64,000 nt of DNA from Lunularia cruciata (Eukaryota > Streptophyta > Marchantiopsida > Lunulariales > Lunulariaceae): positions 46,004,001 to 46,068,000 of the forward strand of contig OX419760.1 of NCBI GenBank assembly GCA_948567375.1, in the 5' to 3' direction. A program made the translations under genes and the position numbers. This document shows, piece after piece, positions 44,281-56,088 of this stretch (positions are counted from its first letter, which is position 1; each line of letters begins with the position of its first letter). The notes below the pieces were generated by a model. That model had not been told where the DNA came from and did no database searches. It was given only the letters and a program-made list of their open reading frames with translations.

Positions 44281-46179
44281 CACAGCAATCTCAACCTTCG
44301 AATACAGTTAACTCGAGCACTGAACGTTCTGTGGTCCACCACATTGCGTCTATGGATGAGCTACAGTTAGCTCAAAAAGGAGCTCAAGGTTCACTTGAAA
44401 ATCTCTTCCATAAATAGGAGGAGTTCGGAGTCAAGTCACTTTCTTTTAAAAAAAGAGATCTTTAAGCGCACATTCACTGTCTCAATAGCTGCGACATTTT
44501 TGGGTTGACCTGAAACGATTAAGAACCGTTACAAGGTAGTAACAAAGTGGAGTAATGCACACTGTAGCAACATAAGAGCCAGAACCGGTTCCTTGAGATC
44601 ATTCTCTTGATGCTGAGTACCGGAAGCTGCATAGGTAGTTCCAGTCACTCCTGTTGCTTTGCTTTGAAGATAGTAAGGGTGGGTACTCATCCATTTAGCT
44701 GAAGTTTCACTGTCTTGGTCGGGAGGAGGGAGATTGTACTCACATCTTTGAATGGCGACGCCGGTCCGCATATGCACAACGAATCGTATAATCTAACAAA
44801 CAAAACAGGTTGGTTGTATTCGGTGGTTAGACAACAAACTTGGTTGCGTCCGATGGTTTAGTCAGTTCTCGCCATTCTGGTACTGTATCACGTTACTGTT
44901 CCTTTACCATACAATATAGAAATCCGGCTTGAATAAATTGCTCTTCTGTTCCCCTATGTACAAATGATACATCACGAATTCTTCCCGTTTCTGGAACTCA
45001 ATTTCAGCAGTTTGCCTCGTTGCAACTGTGTCGACCTACGATTTTGCCAGTCGAGAATGCGGTCGCAAGCTTAAGACACGTTCGATTTAGGTGCAGATAA
45101 GCACGATAGGGTTTATGTGTTTTGTTTGTCCTCTAGTATTGGAATCGGATGGGCAAGAGCCGCTGTTTGCACTTAAAAGTGGAAAGATTTTGTCTGAAAT
45201 CTTGTTATTGCCCTTTTAACTCTCATCAAAAGCTCCATGATGCTGAACTGGTCATAACTAGATCAACATCTACAGTAAAGCCATTCTATGCGGGGTCGTA
45301 GACTACAGGAGGTGGGCAGGATAGTTTGGGATTGCAGAGTGAATGATTTTACTGTGCAATTTATCGTTTCGGTACAAGGTAATTTTTCAGTTCGACTGCA
45401 CATCAGTTCATCAGGTGGATCTGTGAAGCTCAAGTAAACTTCTGACTTTAGTTGTAGGATTAGGACGAAGAGTTGCTAAGAACCAAATTACAGAGTAAAT
45501 TATTTTGGCTCGTCATCCAACAAGCAACTTTCACATGAATATCGGTGTGGGGACAAATAAAGGAGTCAAACTAAAAGTGAGATGATATCATTGCAGAAGT
45601 AGATCCTACAGGCCTAGAGCAAGGTCAACAGAATGTTATCTCATCATCTTTCAACGTGATACTTTCTCAGCAGCAACTTCCAAATTTGTATGTAGGTTAA
45701 ATGCCGTGTTATAACGTCAACGCTTATACAGTCTTTATTCTAATGAGAAACGAATTTGATGTAAGTTTTGACCTCACATCCACTCCTCACTATATTGCAT
45801 CCAGCAACGAAAATGCGTAGTTTATATTTTGCTGAGAGGGTCTACTCTTTTTCGGCTGGTGAGTGCTAGCCAATTAGAGCTATATCCAAGGAATAATGCC
45901 ATTTCAAGCGCCGAAGCATGAAATGCTGTCCCTCTCTCAGGTAACGGAAAGTAACTGGGACTTGAGGAGTACGATTCGAGCAGAACCAGGAGTAGTAACG
46001 AACTACAGGACGGTGTCTTATCATAGGCCTGCCAAACCCTCACTCTCGTGCTCAACACTTATTTTTGGAGAACATGGAGATGTTTAAATTTTACAAGATG
46101 AATGTGAGATCCTGTAGTTGTGCCATAATGACTTACAATCCGAGCAATGCACAGTCTTCTATCTCTGCAGCCTTTTCCG

Positions 46180-46189
46180 GTATAAATGT
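46180..46189 (+). promoter_or_regulatory. TATA box of LRR gene 3
   Basis: GTATAAATGT lies 285 bp upstream of the start codon. CTACACTTCCTCCCTC, about 20 bp further, is a plausible initiator. A 3' splice-like CTGTTTTAG at 46424 suggests a 5' UTR intron as in genes 1 and 2. Confidence 0.5.
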
Positions 46190-46464
46190 GATCTTAGCTA
46201 CACTTCCTCCCTCTTCCGTTGTGTCCAATCACTAGCTCGCGTTGACCACGCAACGTGGAAACGTGTCGAAGCTCATCTCCAGCTTAAAGCAGCCCCCTCG
46301 TGTTAAAGGCATTATCGTGTCCAAATATCTTCGGTATAGTCAGTTGAAGCAAACTAACAATTCATCGGCATTCGATCTCGATACAAAAGCTGGAAACTGC
46401 ACATGCGATCTGCATCTGTTTTAGCATGAACCATTGAGAGGAGGAAACAGGGCTGTGAGATTCA

Positions 46465-48219
46465 ATGGCGGTGGTGGTTACTGGCTTGATTTTGCTCCTA
46501 TTCGTAAGTGGTAGTAAAGTATGCGCTCAGAGTGCCCCATGCAATCCTCAAGATAGGGAAGCTCTGCTGGAGTTCAAGGACTCTCTGATAGATCCCTCTG
46601 ACCAGCAGATCTTCCGCGACTGGCTGCCTGGCACAGATTGTTGCACATGGACGGGGGTGATCGCTTGCGATTCTGTGACTGGACGAATTGACTCCCTCAT
46701 GATTCAAGGCTTGTTTTATGCTCCTCCATTTCCGAATCCCAACTACAAGGGCGTCGTCGGTGATCAGCTGAGCCGTCTCACAGCTCTCACGAGTCTCGTC
46801 ATAAGCGATGTTGATTTGAGGTCTCCGATTCCTGACTCGTTCGGAAAGCTCACCAATCTGACCCAGCTATGGATCGTGAAGTCTGATGTAGTGGGGATAA
46901 TTCCTGCCTCCATTGGCAACCTCAAGAAGCTCACGTCTTTGAATCTCAACACCAATGGTCTCCGAGGTCCACTGCCAACGGAGCTCTGCAAGCTGGTTAA
47001 CATCCAGAGGGTGAACCTCGACAGCAATTTCTTGACAGGAGCATTACCGTCTTGCATTGGCAATTCATGGAAAGATATCAACGAGTTGATTCTCAGCAAC
47101 AATTCTCTAAGTGGGCCAATTCCTGCAGACCTTGGCAGGATGACAAAGCTGCTGAAATTGAGATTGAACTTCAACAAGCTCGTTGGCAGAATTCCTGCAA
47201 GTTTTGGAAAGCTGCTAGCTATGGACACTTTGGACACGAGTTCAAACCTTCTTTCCGGCCCGATCCCTCAGGAACTTGGCGCTCTGGTTGTTCTATTTGA
47301 GCTGAACTTGAGTAACAACAAATTGAGCGGCACCATCCCTTCCCAGTTGGGCAACCTTGCAAACTCCCGGAACATCTTCCTCTCCAGGAATCAGCTCTCC
47401 GGAAGCATTCCCTCTACTTTAGGTAACCTGCCACTTATCAGTCAATTGGATATGAGCAGGAACAAGCTCAGTGGAAGCATCCCACCAGCGTTTGGCAACC
47501 TTCCTGACGCAGTTCTCGACATCTCTTTTAACATGATCTCCGGTACCGTGCCTGCAACACTGGGTGGTAAAGCTGGCGGAGTCTTGGTAGCAAACGACAA
47601 TCTTCTCAGTGGAGGGTTCCCTCTGGAGCTCGTAAGGCTTACTCGAATCGATTTGTCGAATAACAGGCTCAGCGATTCCAGGAGGATCGGTAATCTTCCA
47701 GCAAATGAGGAAGACAACAGGCTAAGGTTTCTCAACTTGGCGAACAACAGGTTTTATGGTCCATTTCCCTCGTGGCTTACACAGCTAATCTTAATTGATC
47801 TCGACCTTTCTGGCAACAGATTCTCTGGTAGCCCACTCCCCTTCCTTGCTAAGACTGTGAGTGCGGGTCCATTCACCCTGAATCTGTCGTCCAACCCTCT
47901 TGCAACAACCCTTCCCACAGCTGATTTCAGAAGTATTGCAAGTTCGCTGGATCTAAGCAACTGTCAGCTCTCGGGCACTATAACTTCGAAGTTCCTGTTC
48001 AACCTGAACCTCATCACCGGTCTGTACCTAAAGAACAATATGTTAAGTGGGCCATTACCTGAAGACATTGGATCTTCTTTGTACTCTCTCTTTTCTTTGG
48101 ATCTCTCGAACAACGACCTGAGTGGCCGAATTCCGACGTCTCTCAGCAACTTGACCTTTTTGAGCTTCTTGGATCTATCCGGCAACAATTTCCAAGGAGA
48201 TGTCCCAAGCATCCCCTAA
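46465..48219 (+). CDS. Secreted leucine-rich-repeat protein 3 (584 aa)
   Basis: The third paralogue, again with a single coding exon on the plus strand. The signal peptide MAVVVTGLILLLFVSGSKVC ends before AQSAPC. The cap is CNPQDREALLEFKDSL with GTDCCTWTGVIAC. About 20 plant extracellular LRRs follow, with the same off-pattern repeat (GGVLVANDNLLSGGFPLEL) as its paralogues. The protein stops after LDLSGNNFQGDVPSIP, with no membrane anchor or kinase. It lacks the MEE-R leader of genes 1 and 2 and is a little more diverged, so the start at 46465 is supported by the intact signal peptide. Directly after the stop, sequence of the non-LTR retrotransposon tail begins, so its 3' UTR is partly transposon-derived. 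Its role is likely extracellular binding; the partner is unknown. Confidence 0.92.
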   Translation: MAVVVTGLILLLFVSGSKVCAQSAPCNPQDREALLEFKDSLIDPSDQQIFRDWLPGTDCCTWTGVIACDSVTGRIDSLMIQGLFYAPPFPNPNYKGVVGDQLSRLTALTSLVISDVDLRSPIPDSFGKLTNLTQLWIVKSDVVGIIPASIGNLKKLTSLNLNTNGLRGPLPTELCKLVNIQRVNLDSNFLTGALPSCIGNSWKDINELILSNNSLSGPIPADLGRMTKLLKLRLNFNKLVGRIPASFGKLLAMDTLDTSSNLLSGPIPQELGALVVLFELNLSNNKLSGTIPSQLGNLANSRNIFLSRNQLSGSIPSTLGNLPLISQLDMSRNKLSGSIPPAFGNLPDAVLDISFNMISGTVPATLGGKAGGVLVANDNLLSGGFPLELVRLTRIDLSNNRLSDSRRIGNLPANEEDNRLRFLNLANNRFYGPFPSWLTQLILIDLDLSGNRFSGSPLPFLAKTVSAGPFTLNLSSNPLATTLPTADFRSIASSLDLSNCQLSGTITSKFLFNLNLITGLYLKNNMLSGPLPEDIGSSLYSLFSLDLSNNDLSGRIPTSLSNLTFLSFLDLSGNNFQGDVPSIP

Positions 48220-48410
48220 ACCATCTTAGGTGCGGTAAGGCAGATTTCTCATATCGATACTATTCGTGCCTAGCACTTCTTGGATCTATCCCGCAACAAG
48301 TTTCAGGGAGATGTCCTAAGCATCCCGTGAATGTCTTGACGATCTGAAACATCTGAGGTGCGGAAGTGTAGATTACTCATATCAATACCATTGGGGCCTA
48401 GCCCCAACAG
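48166..48410 (+). repeat. Tandem duplication of the LRR3 3' end plus non-LTR tail
   Basis: TTCTTGGATCTATCC at 48166, inside the gene, recurs at 48277, after the stop. About 55 bp of the last LRR codons are followed in both copies by a piece of the non-LTR C-terminus/tail (TAGGTGCGGTAAGGCAG at 48227, GAGGTGCGGAAGTGTAG at 48355). The second copy has a 17-bp insertion and no open frame. The order shows that the tail joined the gene before the duplication. Confidence 0.8.
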
Positions 48411-48500
48411 TATCTATCTATTGGTCTGAGATATAATTTATCTTCGTTTCTCCCTTTAACGGCTTGACAGTTTTCCCCTCCTTCATGTGTTCTACGAGGT
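48223..48500 (+). mobile_element. Non-LTR retrotransposon 3' tail fragments
   Basis: The second piece (48347-48500) extends past TTGGGGCCTAGCCCC into the untranslated tail (ACGGCTTGACAGTTTTCCCC). It matches 27165-27320 of the plus copy at about 26.3-27.3 kb. The first piece (48223-48273) is only about 50 bp. It probably supplies transcript-end sequence to LRR gene 3. Confidence 0.75.
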
Positions 48501-51000
48501 CGCCTTTCTCGACCTAAACCATTTGGGTGAAAGCAAGAGATGTTGTAATTCCTCATCGGATGCAGCTAAACTGCTACTCCTACAGGTGGCAGCTAGTGAG
48601 TCGATGCCAAGTTTTGAATGTATGATAGATTTGTATGTGTGAAACAGCGCATCCTTTCCATGGTGTGCTTCGTATGGGAAACACCAATTTAGAACTGCTT
48701 GAGCTTGAGGTAATTAGATATGAGACGTGTTTAGATCATATGAATTGCTTACCTCACCTCCGTCTTCTGTGGAAAGAATCAAGCTTTCACTTAAGAGTTC
48801 GTTAGAATTGGATTCAAAACAAGGAACTGCTTTTGTCAAACAAGATAAGCACACATGGAGTGTGAACTAACAAACAATCCTTCTTTTCCTGGAAATGCCA
48901 GCAGGGAATTACTCCGTGCATTCTCGCACAATACCACTTCACGTTTTCTACACTTTACATCGACAACGAAAGCTTTGTAATAGTACTGACAGAGATGATT
49001 GAGAATGGCATATATTAAGCATATGTTGCTACAGGACAATTTGTTAGAACAAAGCATATCCACCTAAGTTTTACGAGCATCATATCAAATTCTGATCCTA
49101 GAGATAGATGTACAATATCTAGATCACCCACTTCTTTCCGTAGCACCGCTTCCTTATACGAGGCTAATCGATTGCTTTCGCATAACCACTTACAGTGCAT
49201 GGAAAATGTTGATGATAAGTTATTGTATGTACTCGAAGAGGAATTATTGCCTACCAAATATTACATATTTTATTAGGGGAATGTTAAATACACCCCTTTA
49301 TTTAACTAAATCCATCCACCCTACTCTAATGTAGGGCAGTAGAGATGACTTCGGGTAGTCACATAATATATTAACATTGAGTAGTCACATAATATATTAA
49401 CAGTTATTCTAGAGTGTGGCAGGGTGTCTTCTTAGCCCGTGGCCCAGGGCAATCATCGATGGAATTTTGAACTCGTGTCACATTCGCTTGAGATCCACAT
49501 GCATGTCATGCCATAAGGCAACAGGTTATTATCCCGTGGTCCAATTGGTTCACTTTGCCTTGCTTTGTGTTTCTGGATATTTTGTGGGTTTTTGCATTTT
49601 GTACATCTTTGCATTTTGTATGTTTTTCCGATTCGGCACGTGATGATCTTTTTGCGTTTCGGCATGTGATGATCTGGATGCATCTGTGTCCGAGAAATTT
49701 GAAAAGCCATATGCCCATGGCACCATTTCATGGTTGAAATTCACAAATATCTCTCTATTCCGTCCAGATCATCAAATGATAAATTCAGCATGCAAGCTTT
49801 TCATGAACACAATCTGGACACATATGGATGTTGCGCCTTGTATGCAAGCTTAAGAGTCGAGGTAAGAGGAACATGAACGTGCTGTTGGAATGAATGCAAA
49901 ACTGATAACAGCTGGGCTGAAATCTTTGCTATCAATGTGCTTGGCTTGAACAATGATATTGGACTAACGCTTGAATTGCCTCAAAATGTTCTCCTGGTAT
50001 CTGCCTTCTATGAAAGCCCATCTTTTCCAAAGTAAGTACATCTAATCAACTCTTTTCACTATCCAACACACTTGTAAGAACAATGTGTTACTCAGTCTAT
50101 CTACATCTCTATTTCTCAATTAAAATCTGATTTATTCCCTCAGTTTCTTCCAAATAACATGGACCAATTCTAATCCACTCTCATTCATTCAAGCTTCCAT
50201 TCTTGAAGTAGTAAGTGGTTCCATCAACCTGTTCCGATCAGTCAATGGTCAATGGCTCCATCAACCTATTCAAATTAGTCTGTGTTCAGTTTGCAACCTA
50301 TTTAGATCAGTCTATTTTATATGAAAGTTATCAACCAAACACCATAACTATTGATGTTACAATAATGTGGAGGCAATTGTTTTAAACCAGATTTTGGTGA
50401 CAAGGTGGCAACGTCATCTCGCATAATATCACCATATGCTTGAGTCCGCACCACTTAACAAAGATATTTATATTAGACATGTGGAATGAATTTACTTTCT
50501 TATTGTGAATGTTATTGTGTTCTGATCTTGAGGATGAATGTTATCATGTTCTTAACTTGGGCACAAAATTTCACCAGAGTGGTTGTTAGTTATAGTCTTA
50601 GCAAAAACTGCAATAAATGGATTTTAACCATGAAGGAGAAGGAACAAAATCACATTCTTAGCAAGTGGAAGTCTTCTGCATCAGTATAGTATGCTCCATG
50701 CTTTAAGAGGAATTTCTATGTATGATTGTGTGCTTTGATGCTATTGGCACATGCACGACATATGAGCAACATCACATGTAAATTTGAATCTTGATCTGGC
50801 TTCCTCAAATAAGTTATTTGTTATTTCTTTTGCTTTCATTTGTAGAAATATGAATCTACAAGGACATTGCAACATTGAAGTAGAAAGTAGATGACCATGA
50901 GTTGAGATTTGCTAAGACAATATTTTCTTCCAAGAACATATCAATTGTTTGTTATCATCAAAGCACACCTATATGATGGAGGTAATATTCATGTTTTGAA
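48501..51000. other. Spacer, nothing recognised
   Basis: There is no gene-like ORF. A 26-bp duplication (GTAGTCACATAATATATTAA at 49355 and 49381) and a repeated TTCGGCA(C/T)GTGATGATCT (49631, 49656) are the only structures seen. Composition shifts to AT-rich after about 50 kb. Confidence 0.5.
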
Positions 51001-53095
51001 ACTATAATGCAAGCCCATAGACCATGAATCTTACATCACTATAAGTCTCAATCAAATCTAAGCAAGAAGATGTTTTTAAAACAAGTAACAATAGCAAAAT
51101 ACACACTTTATTCAATTGTCTTTCCATTGGAGAATGCATTGTGTTTGCAATTGAGATGATGCCTCTAATGGTGTTAAATTCTCTTTTTCTGGGCATTTAT
51201 TAATCTTATGGCCATGTTGATTACAATACCTACATGATTATTTCTTTTTGGCTATTGAATTGATTTTAATGCTCAATCTAATTTGCTTTTGGTTCACAAG
51301 TCATCTTTTGGTATTGATTACATATCCATTGGCATTAGACTTGGTAATGATTGAAGCAACCATGATCTCATTAGACTCTTGATTGATGAGTGCTCTACTA
51401 CAATGCCATCTCATTGGCAAATTTTTTTCCATAGAAAAGACATTGGTAGTAGTCCAAACTTGAAAGATGCATGTAGATGATCCTTCTTGTTTCAAATGAG
51501 CAACACAAGCATACTAAGTGTCTTGTGGTCTCATCAATTTCAGTAATGTGTGCTTTAGCTTGAGATTGGTCATTTGGCCTCCAAACTAAACGCACACTAT
51601 CATAAGCATAGTATGTGGCCTCTTGAATCTAATTTTGAATTTTCACAAATGTGTAATTTTCACAAATGCATAATGTAAAAGACAAAGGCTAAGGAGAGAA
51701 ATAGGAGAATGGAAGATCACATTGGGACACTTGAATGTGGGTAAACTCCAAATGCCTAGCATGAGCTTCGGCTTTGGTATTTAAAGGGAGCATACAAGGC
51801 TCTTGAGAAGCTTCTCAAGAAGTTTCCTTGAGCCACTTTCTTGGAGTGCAAGCAAAGTTAACCAAGCTTCTTTCTAGAAGCCGTCTACTTGGCTTGCAAG
51901 CTAAGCTAGTTGGAAGCTTCTAGAAGTTTCTTTCTAGAAGCTACTTACTTGGGGTGCAAGCTAAGCTAGCCAAGAAGCTCCCCAAGAAGCTTCCTAGATA
52001 CTTCTAGAATATTCTAGGCTAATTTGTCCTATTTTCTACTTTGTTAGCCCTAACTAACTTCATTGCTAAACTCCAGATTATTACACGTAAGTTGTTAATG
52101 TAAATGCAAGTTGCTCCTTTATTAGAGACACACCTATTAGTATAGGTTGGTAGAGCACATTGTGAGATGTTACAACATCAATTGCATGATCTTGTTATGT
52201 TCACACATTTTCCATAATGCAAATGAAATTCTGAGTGAGGCCAACAAACTCAAGAAATGCTCAAAATAAGTATTCAAGCTTTTAGCTCATTGGCTTTTGA
52301 TAACCCTATAGTAAATGTATTGAAAAAGTATAGCTCAGCCCATTGATGATGAATTTCAAAGAGCTTATAGATCCTTTGATTTACATCTAGTATGTATGCA
52401 AGAATTGTTATTTTCCATTATAGATCAAATGCATCTAGTGATGGAAATCATACAAGTGCACAAAAATCATGCATGAATTGGTGAAATTGCTTACTCAAAA
52501 TAGATCAAAACCACAAAGGAAACTTTTGAAGAATGTGTCAAGCGTAGTAACAATGTTGAGAAGTTGGTAAAGTCTTTGCAATTGCACTTGTCATCCAATC
52601 ACCTTAGTTGGTACATAGTGATATGCAATTGGGGCATTGTGGAACTCCAAGTTTGCTGAAGCTATTTAAAATTGTCACACTTCTCATTCCGTAGCAATGT
52701 ACATACAAATGGAATGCTTTGACCATGTTGATTTAGCCCAACAAAGATTGCAAGTGGCATTTATTTATTTTTGATATGTGGTGTCCATAAAACTGACATT
52801 GCTAAAAATTATGCATGCACAATGTGATGGACCATTGGTTCAAAGGATGTGCTCCAAGCAACCTTCTATATCAAATGTAAATTGATAAAAGAAATCAATG
52901 TCTTGGTCTTGTTTCTCCTTGAGTATGGAAATCATATCTAATGCATCACTTTGGACATTCTTATCATTCAAACCCTAGGTAAATTTTTTTGCACATCCTT
53001 GTCACTATAGCCAAGTCAAATGCCTATTTAGGGTTGGCTTTAGATATGCTAGTTGAAGAATTCATACTTATGATATGTTTGAACACATAAAAAAA
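51000..53095 (-). pseudogene. Decayed FAR1/MULE-type transposase (MULE-2)
   Basis: On the minus strand the region near 52920-52770 reads ALDMISILKEKQDQDIDFFY, then IFSNVSFMDTTYQ. This is the layout at the start of MULE/FAR1 transposase catalytic domains (F-x-D-T-T-Y). Then comes ATCNLCWAKSTWSKHS where ATFVG-N-x-HGQS is usual. At the C-terminal end (51540-51420) VCLCCSFETRRIIYMH is a SWIM-like finger with Tyr in place of one Cys. Further on (about 51230-51190) is a zinc knuckle, CRYCNQHGHKINKC. Frameshifts and stops are everywhere, and a family A solo LTR (51674-52085) is inserted. The assignment rests on motif order, not on a full alignment. Confidence 0.55.
51674..52085 (-). repeat. Family A solo LTR inside MULE-2
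   Basis: TGTAAAAGACAAAGG to AGATTATTACA on the plus strand (412 bp), flanked by CATAA (51669-51673) and CGTAA (52086-52090). The target duplications differ only by a transition at a CpG. GGAAGCTTCTAGAAG keeps three perfect heat-shock-type units. Confidence 0.9.
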
Positions 53096-55379
53096 AAACC
53101 CTTCAACACCCAAAGATGCAAAAATATATAAATTTGTGCAAAATAGCCAAAAATGCATGAAATAAAGCAAGGCAAAGTGAACTATTAGGCTACAAGGTTA
53201 TAGCCAATAGCACAATGAAATGGTACCACATACATGTGAATATCAACTGATTATGATACAGGTTAAAAAATTCACCAATGATTGTTGAGGCCACATGCTA
53301 GAATAACTCATACATTAATTATCCCTTAACTCAACTCTTTGGTCACTATCTCTACGTTAATCAATTCTTACTTGATTGTTTTATCTTAATCTTGTGTGAC
53401 CATGACATGGACTCTATTTTTTGTCACTATCTCTATATTAATCACTATTAACTTTGATTTTTGTGTCATAGATAATCTTGTGTGACCATGATACCAACAT
53501 GACTAATATCACAATTTCAAAATACCATAGTTTTGTTGTGTGATTAATATCACCAACTCAATGAGACAATCTTGTGCAAGTGTGAACAATACTAAACTCT
53601 TATTACACACATGGTATTAAGTTGGGAACCAAGAAAGTCTAAATTTTCTAGAGAAGTGTCCTAATTCCATACATGTCATAAAAAGATTTTTCAATTTTAC
53701 ATGGTTTGAGGATTTTGGACTTAGGCAAGGCAAATCTTAATTACCAAGCTTTTTTATTTTGTTCTCCAAAGATAGTTATGCTTGTGGAGAATAAGGGGTC
53801 ATGTAATTGAAAATTTAGGTAAGGAAAAACACACAACCTTGCAGACTTCCTAGCTCTTATTTAATTTGATCTATCATGGTGCATGTTAGTTTGTGGACTT
53901 AAGTTGCAAGTCTTCAATAGAGTAAAACTTCATCTTTGACCACTTTGTTGTAGAGGTTGAAATCAGCAAAACTAATGCCTCTCAATGTGGAAGTTCAAAT
54001 GGGAAGCCAAAAAAATATAGGTTGATGCTTTTCCTAGAGTCAAGTTTAGATTGTAAAATCTTCTTGCTGAATTCAAGAGGGAATAGGTAGTCATCTACCA
54101 TGACAAGTCAAGTTTATATTGTAAAATCTTCTTGCTGAATTCAAGAGGCAATAGGTACTCATATACCATGACATGATCAAGGACTAGTTAGGAATATACT
54201 TGATGGTATTTTAGTTTAATTATAGTATAGAGAGATTTTCTACTTTATCAATTTGACTACTATATCAATTTTGAGTATGTTGGGAACCTTGAAGCTTGAA
54301 AACTATAAATGATATTTCTCTATCAATTTTTACAAGGTGCCATTGTGCCACCTCATATTCAATGGTGATAATGGACCACATGGCCACAAGCAAAGAAAGA
54401 ACATGTACATGTTATTATCAACTCTTCATTCTGCCTTTGCCTTCATAGGAGCAATTGCTACCTTCAATTCACAAATTGAGAGACCTTTCACTACACTAGG
54501 AGATACAAGTTACCTTCCTTAAAATTTTATTCTCTGAATGTTTGGCTCATTCTTGAAGATGGATATGAAATGTTTATCATGTTGATAGCTTTGGACTACA
54601 ATGAAAAATAAAGACCCTGGTGTACAAATAAGGGCTACAATATAACATATGAGGGTAGAAGTCATTCAAAGAATAAGAGATTTGGTACTCATTAATGCAT
54701 ATGAAGTGCATGTGTAAGGACAATACAATGAATAGACTAGAACATGCATAAATATGAAATGAACCTTTGAGCTCAAGAGAAAGGAAAGGCATCAACAACA
54801 AAAGAAGTTAGTAGGAAAGAGAAACACTCAATTATATGTAGCTAAAGCTGTAAAGAAAGGCAGAGGTTTGGCAAGGAAAATGAATCAAAGAATACCAACT
54901 CTAAAGAAATAGAAGAACATAGAGAAAATGTAGCATAAAAAGCAACAAAAGAAAAGGAAAAAGCATAGCAACTTGCACAAAAAAGATCATAGAAATATGA
55001 GAGAGAGAGATACATGTAAAAGAGAAAGATCATGAAGAGTAGCATAGGTGGAAAGATTTCTAAAAAATAGAAACAATAATAAAAGGCAATTTTATATATT
55101 GAATATATAGTACAAAATCAATTCATTAGCCAAAAGATAACCTTGGCTTATCTAGCTGACTATCATAATCAAAATAAAATCCTAATGATTGGTGAAGTAG
55201 GACAAACTCTAGTATCTCTATCATATTCTCTTATATCTCTATTTTATTCTAAACTCTTTCTAGATTAACAAATCTGATGCTCATGATAGAAACATAATAT
55301 GTTGAGAAAATTAGTGCATTATTTTTAATAAAATTACAAATTCTACAATGTCTACGTTCTTTGTGTGAACTTGATGCTT
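53096..55379. other. AT-rich spacer with a 68-bp tandem duplication
   Basis: No domain is recognised. It may include terminal regions of the two MULEs, but I could not identify terminal inverted repeats. The 68-bp duplication is at 54041-54176. Confidence 0.5.
54041..54176. repeat. 68-bp tandem duplication
   Basis: CAAGTTTAGATTGTAAAATC at 54041 recurs at 54109. Both units contain TTCTTGCTGAATTCAAGAGG and TACCATGACA. Confidence 0.9.
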
Positions 55380-55663
55380 CCACCAACTCATGTTGTGAGA
55401 ATCTCTTTGTGTAGAAGACTCAACTCTGGCAGCACTTTGGTTTGTTATTTGGTGATTGCTTTAAGAGCCTTGAGGACATCCATGAGTATGTGACATCAAT
55501 GGATTCTTCAAAGCTAATGTTCTAGAAGCAATGTTTAAGAGATGATTATCTATTTGCTCTTGTTGATGTGGTGCTCCTATTTGATGAATTTGATGCACAA
55601 CACTAAAAATAGTGTCTAGGCTTGATAGGATAAAAGATTTCAATTGGTCTTGGTGTAATAGTA
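55380..55663 (-). pseudogene. C-terminal piece of MULE-1 transposase
   Basis: The minus-strand frame reads HTHGCPQGSKS, then a Ser/Arg segment with ESSTQRDSHN. It resembles the C-terminal GRPKGSKN and STRRDPS region of MULE/FAR1 transposases. It lies across element A3 from the main body of MULE-1. Near 55561-55600 a Gln/His-rich stretch precedes it. Confidence 0.5.
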
Positions 55664-56088
55664 TGTAAAAGACCAAATCCAAGGAGAGAAATAAGAGAAT
55701 GGAAACTCACATTTGGACACTTGAATGAGGGAAAACTCTGAATGCCTGGCATGAGCTTTGGCTTTGGTATTTATAGGTAGCATACAAGGCCCTTGAGAAG
55801 CTTCTCAACAAGCTTCCTTGAGCCGCTTTCTTAGAGTGCAAGCCAAGTTAACTAGGAAGCTTCTCAAGACTCTTCCTTCTAGAAGCTGCCTACTTGGCAT
55901 GCAAGCTAAGCTAGTTAGAAACTTCTAGAAGCTTCCTTCTAGAAGCTACCTGCTTGGGGTGCAAGTTAACTAGTCGGGAAGCTTCCCAAGAAGCTTCCTA
56001 GATGATTTTGGAATATTCTAGGCTAATTTGGCTTATTCCCTACTTTGTTAGCCTTACTAGCTACGTCGCTAAACTCCATACTGTTATA
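55664..56088 (-). repeat. 3' LTR of A3
   Basis: TGTAAAAGACCAAATCC to CATACTGTTATA on the plus strand (425 bp). The terminal CA has become TA, as in the A0 LTR. TTCTAGAAGCTTCCTTCTAG keeps alternating TTC/GAA units. The adjoining polypurine tract is eroded (TATTCTTCCACTG). Confidence 0.92.

Larger units (their letters stand above)
42800..46160. other. Intergenic region between LRR genes 2 and 3
   Basis: There are no recognisable genes. It contains tandem duplications at 42961 and 44045. A near-repeat of TAGCTC(A/G)GCTTTTATC lies at about 43325 and 43382. A TATA-like CCATAAATAGG near 44408 has no convincing ORF after it. Confidence 0.5.

Noticed and set aside
44077-44283. 68-codon minus ORF with internal peptide repeat
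   Set aside because: It is explained entirely by the 141-bp tandem DNA duplication. No other sign of coding.
35408-48219. LRR receptor kinases
   Set aside because: Each ORF ends after the last LRR with no transmembrane helix. No kinase motifs are seen downstream in any frame before the next gene.
49453-49744. Overlapping short ORFs near 49.5 kb
   Set aside because: All three minus frames and the plus frame are open over the same low-complexity stretch, so none is supported as a gene.
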